NCBI RefSeq assembly: GCF_037137055.1
Contig: NZ_JBBBNY010000002.1
Coordinates: 248,001 to 312,000 of the forward strand
Source: Frateuria_A yonginensis
GTDB lineage: Bacteria; Pseudomonadota; Gammaproteobacteria; Xanthomonadales; Rhodanobacteraceae
Direction of reading: 5' to 3'
Length of the DNA: 64,000 nucleotides
Under the pieces are notes generated by a model. The model was given only the letters and a program-made list of their open reading frames with translations. It did no database searches and had not been told where the DNA came from. Shown here one piece after another: positions 49,474 to 64,000 of the stretch. The translations under genes were made by a program, and so were the position numbers. The first letter of the stretch is position 1; every line of letters begins with the position of its first letter.

Positions 49474-50181
49474 ATGGCGAAGATCACCAAGCGTATGAAG
49501 GCCGCCCAGGCTGCGGTGCAGCCAGGCAAGGTCTACGGCCTCGAAGAGGCCCTGAACATCGTCAAGAACAACGCCAAGGCCAAGTTCGTCGAGTCCGTCG
49601 ACGTGGCCGTGCGCCTCGGCATCGACGCCAAGAAGTCGGACCAGGGCGTGCGCGGCTCCTCGCTGCTGCCGCACGGTACCGGCAAGACGGTCAAGGTCGC
49701 CGTGTTCTGCCCGCCGGGCGAGAAGGCCGAGGCCGCCAAGGCCGCCGGCGCCGACGCGGTCGGCATGGAAGACCTGGCCGAGCGCATGCAGGGCGGCGAC
49801 CTGGACTTCGGTCGCGTGATCGCGACGCCGGACGCCATGCGCGTGGTCGGCAAGCTCGGTCAGCTGCTCGGTCCGCGTGGCCTGATGCCGAACCCGAAGG
49901 ACGGTTCGGTCACCGCCGACGTCGCCACGGCGGTGAAGAACGCCAAGGCCGGCCAGGTGAAGTTCCGCAACGACAAGGCGGGCATCATCCACGCCACCAT
50001 CGGCAAGGTCAGCTTCGACGCCGCGCAGCTCGCCGACAACCTCAACGCGCTGATCGCCGACCTGATGAAGGCCAAGCCGGCTGCGGCCAAGGGCCAGTAC
50101 CTGCAGAAGGTCGCCCTGTCCAGCACGATGGGCGTGGGCGTGCCGGTCGACACCGCGTCGCTGAACACCGGCGCGAAGTAA
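49474..50181 (+). CDS. rplA: 50S ribosomal protein L1
   Basis: A 235-residue L1 with typical blocks VESVDVAVRLGIDAKKSDQGVRGSSLLPHGTGKTVKVAVF, GRVIATPDAMRVVGKLGQLLGPRGLMPNPK and GQVKFRNDKAGIIHATIGKVSF. It forms the L1 stalk at the E site and is the autorepressor of the L11-L1 operon in other bacteria. Confidence 0.98.
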   Translation: MAKITKRMKAAQAAVQPGKVYGLEEALNIVKNNAKAKFVESVDVAVRLGIDAKKSDQGVRGSSLLPHGTGKTVKVAVFCPPGEKAEAAKAAGADAVGMEDLAERMQGGDLDFGRVIATPDAMRVVGKLGQLLGPRGLMPNPKDGSVTADVATAVKNAKAGQVKFRNDKAGIIHATIGKVSFDAAQLADNLNALIADLMKAKPAAAKGQYLQKVALSSTMGVGVPVDTASLNTGAK

Positions 50182-50521
50182 GCAGTTCAAGTCCTTCGCG
50201 ACCGGTTCGGGCGCGAAGGCACGTTTTTGAGGGCAGCCCCGGCCACGTGGCCGGGGTCGCCGTCAAAGACCGCAGGCGCGGTCCGCGCGCGACGACGACG
50301 GGCAGGGAGCTCGCCACTGGCAGGGAATCGCCGTCGCCGCCCGCCTCGACCGCTTAATCGGCCGCAAGGCCAGCCGGCGTAGATGGTGCCGCCCTTCTCT
50401 GGAATGCACGTTCTGGAAAGGCCACCACCCGGGATGCGCCGCATCCCCGACGTCATGGACGGCGTCGCTCAGGACCGCACGCGGCAGGAGCCGTAAGCGG
50501 AGTTCCAAATGGAGGAGTGCA
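50182..50521 (+). promoter_or_regulatory. L10 leader region (rplA-rplJ intergenic)
   Basis: A 340-base gap with no gene. It contains a perfect 20-base palindrome at 50237-50256 (CCCCGGCC, ACGT, GGCCGGGG) and further GC-rich stems. In this position many bacteria have the L10 leader, where L10-L12 binds and represses translation of rplJL. The leader is therefore expected here by position, but I could not verify the kink-turn motif by eye. Confidence 0.5.
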
Positions 50522-51046
50522 ATGGCTCTCAATCTGTCCCAGAAGCAAGAAGTAGTCGCCGAGCTGGCAGACGTCGCCGCCAAGGCCCACTCCTTGGTCG
50601 CCGCCGAGTACGCGGGCACCACGGTCGAGCAGATGACCGCGATGCGCAAGAAGGCCCGCGAGTCGGGCGTGTTCCTGAAAGTCGTCAAGAACACGCTGGT
50701 GTCGCGCGCCGTGGCCGGTACCGAGTTCGAGGTCGTCAAGGACGCCCTGACCGGTCCGCTGCTGTACGCGTTCTCGACCGAGGAGCCCGGTGCCGCCGGG
50801 CGTCTGATCAAGGAATTCGCCAAGACCAACGACAAGCTCAAGCCGCGGCTGGTCTCGGTGGAGGGCAAGCTGCTGCCCGCCGAGCACGTCGACGTGCTGG
50901 CCTCGCTGCCGACCCGCGAGCAGGCGCTCGCGATGCTGGCCCGCGTGCTGGCCGAGCCGGCTTCGATGTTCGCCCGTGTGGTCAAGGCCGTGGCCGACAA
51001 GCAGGGTGGCGGCGAAGCCGCCGCGCAAGCCCCTGCCGAAGCCTGA
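50522..51046 (+). CDS. rplJ: 50S ribosomal protein L10
   Basis: A 174-residue L10: MALNLSQKQEVVAELADVAAKAHSLVAAEYAGTTVEQMTAMRKKAR, then VFLKVVKNTLVSRAVAGTEFE and a C-terminal L12-binding helix. It anchors the L7/L12 dimers at the ribosomal stalk. GGAGG sits 5-9 bases before the start. Gene order rplJ-rplL-rpoB is normal. Confidence 0.98.
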   Translation: MALNLSQKQEVVAELADVAAKAHSLVAAEYAGTTVEQMTAMRKKARESGVFLKVVKNTLVSRAVAGTEFEVVKDALTGPLLYAFSTEEPGAAGRLIKEFAKTNDKLKPRLVSVEGKLLPAEHVDVLASLPTREQALAMLARVLAEPASMFARVVKAVADKQGGGEAAAQAPAEA

Positions 51047-51093
51047 TCCGCCGACCCTTTCCAAACGACTTTATTTTCCAGAGGTAGAAACAC

Positions 51094-51465
51094 ATGTCCC
51101 TGACCAACGAACAGATCGTTGAAGCCGTCGCCGCCAAGTCGCTGATGGAAGTGATGGACCTGGTGAAGGCCATCGAAGAGAAGTTCGGCGTCACCGCCGC
51201 CGCCCCGGTCATGATGGCCGCCGGCCCGGCCGCCGCCGCCCCGGCCGCCGAAGAGAAGACCGAGTTCGACGTGGTCCTGATCAACGCCGGCGACAAGAAG
51301 GTCGACGTGATCAAGGCCGTGCGCGCGATCACCGGCCTGGGCCTGAAGGAAGCGAAGGACCTCACCGAGGCCGGTGGCGTCCTGAAGGAAGGCGTGTCGA
51401 AGGAAGACGCCGAGAAGTTCAAGAAGGATCTGGAAGCCGCCGGCGCCAAGGTCGAGCTGAAGTAA
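51094..51465 (+). CDS. rplL: 50S ribosomal protein L7/L12
   Basis: A 123-residue L7/L12: N-terminal dimerisation helices (SLTNEQIVEAVAAKSLMEVMDLVKAIEEKFGV), an Ala-rich hinge (AAGPAAAAPAAEEK) and the factor-binding C-terminal domain with KVDVIKAVRAITGLGLKEAKDLTEAGG. It recruits translation GTPases. Separated from rpoB by 288 bases with strong hairpins. Confidence 0.98.
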   Translation: MSLTNEQIVEAVAAKSLMEVMDLVKAIEEKFGVTAAAPVMMAAGPAAAAPAAEEKTEFDVVLINAGDKKVDVIKAVRAITGLGLKEAKDLTEAGGVLKEGVSKEDAEKFKKDLEAAGAKVELK

Positions 51466-51505
51466 TTGGCGCCTTGCGCGCCGTCAGTTTGGTCTAGCGT
51501 CACGC

Positions 51506-51533
51506 AAGCCTGGGGGCGAAAGCCCCCGGGCTT
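51506..51533 (+). terminator. Attenuator/processing hairpin between rplL and rpoB
   Basis: AAGCCTGGGGGC (51506-51517) pairs with GCCCCCGGGCTT (51522-51533), with one G-U pair, around a GAAA tetraloop, followed by TTTGCCC. In Escherichia coli this interval has an attenuator and an RNase III site that lower rpoBC expression relative to rplL; the same role is inferred. A further larger stem spans roughly 51601-51656. Confidence 0.6.
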
Positions 51534-51753
51534 TGCCCGTTGCGGAAGGGCATCCGCTGCAAGGGTCGCAGGGCACCGCGATCCGGGTTCCAAGGACAGA
51601 AGGCAAGACTGAGAGGCACCGGCCGTGCGCCGGCTTCTGATTCCTGTCTTTTGCCGTATGCCGGCGGCGCGCCCGCCGGATGCGCCATCGAAATTTTTCA
51701 TCATTAGCCGGTGTGTGCACCACCGGCGCCACTGCGAACCGAGGCGTCACCCC

Positions 51754-55914
<4,161 letters not shown>

Positions 55915-56001
55915 TCGACGGGCCCGCGTGGCGGGCCCCGTCCCTCTCCCTGTGAATCACGGACCCTCGACCCAAAGCATTCGCTCCGATCGGAGACACC
56001 C

Positions 56002-60216
<4,215 letters not shown>

Positions 60217-60299
60217 GCCCTTGGGCTGCGCTCGCTGACATACGAAATGAGGTGCAGGGACGCGCCTCGTGTTCGGGTCATGGACGACAGGGCGTCGCC

Positions 60300-60328
60300 T
60301 TGCCTGGTGCAGGGCGCCCATGTTAAAT
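60300..60328 (+). promoter_or_regulatory. Candidate promoter of the str operon (rpsL-rpsG-fusA-tuf)
   Basis: TTGCCT (60300-60305), 17-base spacer, TTAAAT (60323-60328). A TG directly precedes the -10. Predicted start near 60336, 4 bases before the hairpin at 60340. Confidence 0.6.
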
Positions 60329-60339
60329 TCCCGCTTCTT

Positions 60340-60362
60340 GGCAGACCGAGTTTCGGTCTGCC
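60340..60362 (+). terminator. Hairpin with short T-run before rpsL
   Basis: GGCAGACCGA (60340-60349) pairs perfectly with TCGGTCTGCC (60353-60362), loop GTT, then TTTATGTTT. It may terminate the rpoBC transcript or act as a leader hairpin of the str mRNA. The rpsL ribosome site AGGA lies 12-15 bases after it. Confidence 0.65.
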
Positions 60363-60388
60363 TTTATGTTTCTCAGGAAAAGCTTCGC

Positions 60389-60763
60389 ATGACGACAGTC
60401 AACCAGTTGGTGCGCAAGAACCGCAGCCCGAAGACCTACAAGAGCGCTTCGCCGGCCCTGCAGAGCAGCCCGCAGCGTCGTGGCGTCTGCACGCGCGTGT
60501 ACACGACCACCCCGAAGAAGCCGAACTCGGCGTTGCGCAAGGTCGCCAAGGTGCGCCTGACCAACGGTTACGAGGTCATCAGCTACATCGGCGGCGAGGG
60601 CCACAACCTGCAGGAGCACTCGGTCGTGCTGATCCGCGGTGGCCGTGTGAAGGACCTGCCGGGCGTGCGCTACCACACCGTGCGCGGCAGCCTCGACTGC
60701 GCCGGCGTGACCAAGCGCCGCCAGGCCCGCTCCAAGTACGGCGCCAAGCGCCCGAAGAAGTAA
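60389..60763 (+). CDS. rpsL: 30S ribosomal protein S12
   Basis: A 124-residue S12: MTTVNQLVRKNRSPKTYKSASPALQ, TTTPKKPNSALRKVAKVRLTNGYE and VLIRGGRVKDLPGVRYHTVRG. The lysines that mutate to give streptomycin resistance in other bacteria (in PKKPNS and GRVKDLPG) are unchanged. It acts in decoding accuracy. The start is the ATG with AGGA upstream; longer in-frame reading enters the promoter. Confidence 0.98.
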   Translation: MTTVNQLVRKNRSPKTYKSASPALQSSPQRRGVCTRVYTTTPKKPNSALRKVAKVRLTNGYEVISYIGGEGHNLQEHSVVLIRGGRVKDLPGVRYHTVRGSLDCAGVTKRRQARSKYGAKRPKK

Positions 60764-60841
60764 CCCATTTGATCTCCGCGGCCAGGACGGCTGCGTCTTC
60801 AGGCGGACAGGAAGGTCCGCGAAAAATCACGGACTCCAAAC

Positions 60842-61309
60842 ATGTCGCGTAAAGGTTCCCATCCCGCCCGCCTGGTGCTGCCCGATCCCAAGCACGGCAG
60901 CCAGCTGATCGCCCGCTTCATCAACATGGTGATGAAGAGCGGCAAGAAGTCGGTCGCCGAGAGCATCGTCTATGGCGCCCTGACCCATCTGGGCGAAAAG
61001 CACGCCGAGCCGGTGGCTCTGGTGGAGAAGGCGCTGGGCAACGTCGCCCCGGCCGTCGAGGTGAAGTCCCGCCGCGTCGGTGGCGCTACCTACCAGGTGC
61101 CGGTCGAAGTGCGCCCGGGCCGCCGCATGGCGCTGGCGATGCGCTGGGTGATCGATGCGGCGCGCAAGCGCGGCGAGACCTCGATGCCACGCAAGCTCGC
61201 GGCCGAGCTGCTGGAGGCTTCGGAGAACCGCGGCGGCGCGATCAAGAAGCGCGAGGAAACCCACCGCATGGCGGAAGCCAACAAGGCATTCTCGCACTAC
61301 CGCTGGTAA
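60842..61309 (+). CDS. rpsG: 30S ribosomal protein S7
   Basis: A 155-residue S7: MSRKGSHPARLVLPDPKHGSQLIARFINMVMKSGKKSVAE, VEVKSRRVGGATYQVPVEVRPGRRMALAMRWVI and ETHRMAEANKAFSHYRW. It binds the 3' domain of 16S rRNA and, in Escherichia coli, represses the str operon by binding the rpsL-rpsG spacer; the spacer here is 78 bases. Confidence 0.98.
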   Translation: MSRKGSHPARLVLPDPKHGSQLIARFINMVMKSGKKSVAESIVYGALTHLGEKHAEPVALVEKALGNVAPAVEVKSRRVGGATYQVPVEVRPGRRMALAMRWVIDAARKRGETSMPRKLAAELLEASENRGGAIKKREETHRMAEANKAFSHYRW

Positions 61310-61487
61310 CGGTCCGGCGCCCTGCCGCGGACCGCGGCGGGACGTCTCCGCTGCGGCGGATGCCGGCATCCGGCCGCCCCGTGGCGGCGAGGACGATCCG
61401 CCACTCGTGGCGGACTCTTATTAAATGAAGCGCGGCCCGGACGGCCGCAGCAATCAGGGCAGGGTCGCCCGGTAAAGGTATATATCC

Positions 61488-63605
<2,118 letters not shown>

Positions 63606-63644
63606 CGGGAGCGATCGTCCTGATCGCGAGAGCAAGATCAAAAA

Positions 63645-63662
63645 GCGGCCATTCGTGGCCGC
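63645..63662 (+). repeat. UUCG hairpin between fusA and tuf
   Basis: GCGGCCA and TGGCCGC form a 7-bp stem closed by a TTCG tetraloop, preceded by AAAAA but not followed by a clear T-tract. A stable hairpin in the 156-base fusA-tuf spacer, possibly a processing or weak termination site. Confidence 0.55.
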
Positions 63663-63761
63663 ACTCTTGAAAGAGAGCAGTGCGGCCCGAGCGGTCGCGT
63701 AAGTGAAACGACGCGGCCTGGTGCCGCACTGACGAACGGTTCTATCTAGAGGTCTCAAGTC

Positions 63762-64000
63762 ATGGCAAAGGGTAAATTCGAACGCACCAAGCCGCACGTG
63801 AACGTGGGCACGATCGGTCACGTGGACCACGGCAAGACGACGCTGACGGCGGCGCTGACCANNNNNNNNNNNNNNNNNNNNNNNNNNNNNNNNNNNNNNN
63901 NNNNNNNNNNNNNNNNNNNNNNNNNNNNNNNNNNNNNNNNNNNNNNNNNNNNNNNNNNNTGATCCACCCGATCGCGATGGACGAAGGCCTGCGCTTCGCG
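63762..64000 (+). CDS. tuf: Translation elongation factor Tu (copy 2), interrupted by assembly gap and cut by window end
   Basis: The first 100 bases are identical to tuf copy 1 and encode MAKGKFERTKPHVNVGTIGH and the G1 loop. A run of unknown bases follows, then 41 bases identical to copy 1 from within IHPIAMDEGLRFA. By alignment with copy 1, 993 bases are missing between the two parts, although the gap is written as 98. The 3' end lies outside the window. Last visible gene of the str operon (tufA position). Confidence 0.93.
63862..63959. other. Assembly gap (run of N)
   Basis: Ninety-eight unknown bases inside tuf copy 2. Alignment with copy 1 says the true length should be about 993 bases, so this is a scaffold placeholder, most likely from collapse of the two near-identical tuf genes during assembly. 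Confidence 0.97.

Overview
The window is a very GC-rich bacterial chromosome segment. Its gene content points to the gammaproteobacterial order Xanthomonadales (Lysobacterales), most likely the family Rhodanobacteraceae. This is inferred from gene order (ispE, tRNA-Gln, prs, rplY, pth, ychF), the split three-subunit transhydrogenase, the secreted M13, M4 and S53 peptidases and the protein types; no database search was possible. I see no prophage, insertion sequence or CRISPR array.

Layout. (1) 1-6310: the end of a chemotaxis operon, cheW (partial), a transmembrane receptor ending in a CheR/CheB docking tail, cheR, cheD, cheB, a receptor-like protein without a periplasmic sensor, and a STAS protein. 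(2) 6311-7430: a gene-free stretch made of two diverged copies of one ~435-bp element facing each other. (3) 7431-20582: metabolic and envelope genes: two small sigma-factor modules, an M13 peptidase, a NUDIX hydrolase, a 5'-3' exonuclease, a nitroreductase, cytidine deaminase, a proton-translocating transhydrogenase whose pntAa is separated from pntAb-pntB by an inserted sigma/DUF3106 module, and sufT. (4) 20583-26003: two exported proteases (M4 metalloprotease and S53 serine-carboxyl protease) that share similar promoters, a similar structured 5' leader and an identical 491-bp 3' module. (5) 26025-35928: an asparaginase-like half protein, an acyl-CoA dehydrogenase of AidB type, wrbA, a YihY-type membrane protein, a TlpA-like thioredoxin, acylphosphatase, an O-GlcNAc-transferase-like TPR protein, prfA and hemA. 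(6) 36037-45801: a TPR lipoprotein, lolB, an in-frame acetyltransferase-IspE fusion, tRNA-Gln, prs, rplY, pth, ychF, then an acetyltransferase, a thioesterase and a membrane acyltransferase. (7) 45925-64000: the transcription/translation core: tRNA-Tyr, tRNA-Gly, tRNA-Thr, tuf, tRNA-Trp, secE, nusG, rplKAJL, rpoBC, rpsLG, fusA and a second tuf broken by an assembly gap.

How the genes work together. The chemotaxis proteins form one adaptation unit: receptor, methyltransferase, deamidase and methylesterase. PntAa, PntAb and PntB together make one membrane NADPH-generating enzyme. The lolB/ispE/prs/pth block supplies outer-membrane lipoprotein insertion, isoprenoid precursors, PRPP and peptidyl-tRNA recycling. 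The last 18 kb encodes the elongation factors, ribosomal stalk and RNA polymerase core.

The observation most worth following up is the element in front of both secreted proteases. Two hairpins flank an invariant 13-nt core at identical spacing, and the stems differ by compensatory changes. It looks like a structured cis-regulatory RNA that I do not recognise. The acetyltransferase-IspE fusion and the head-to-head intergenic repeat are next in interest.
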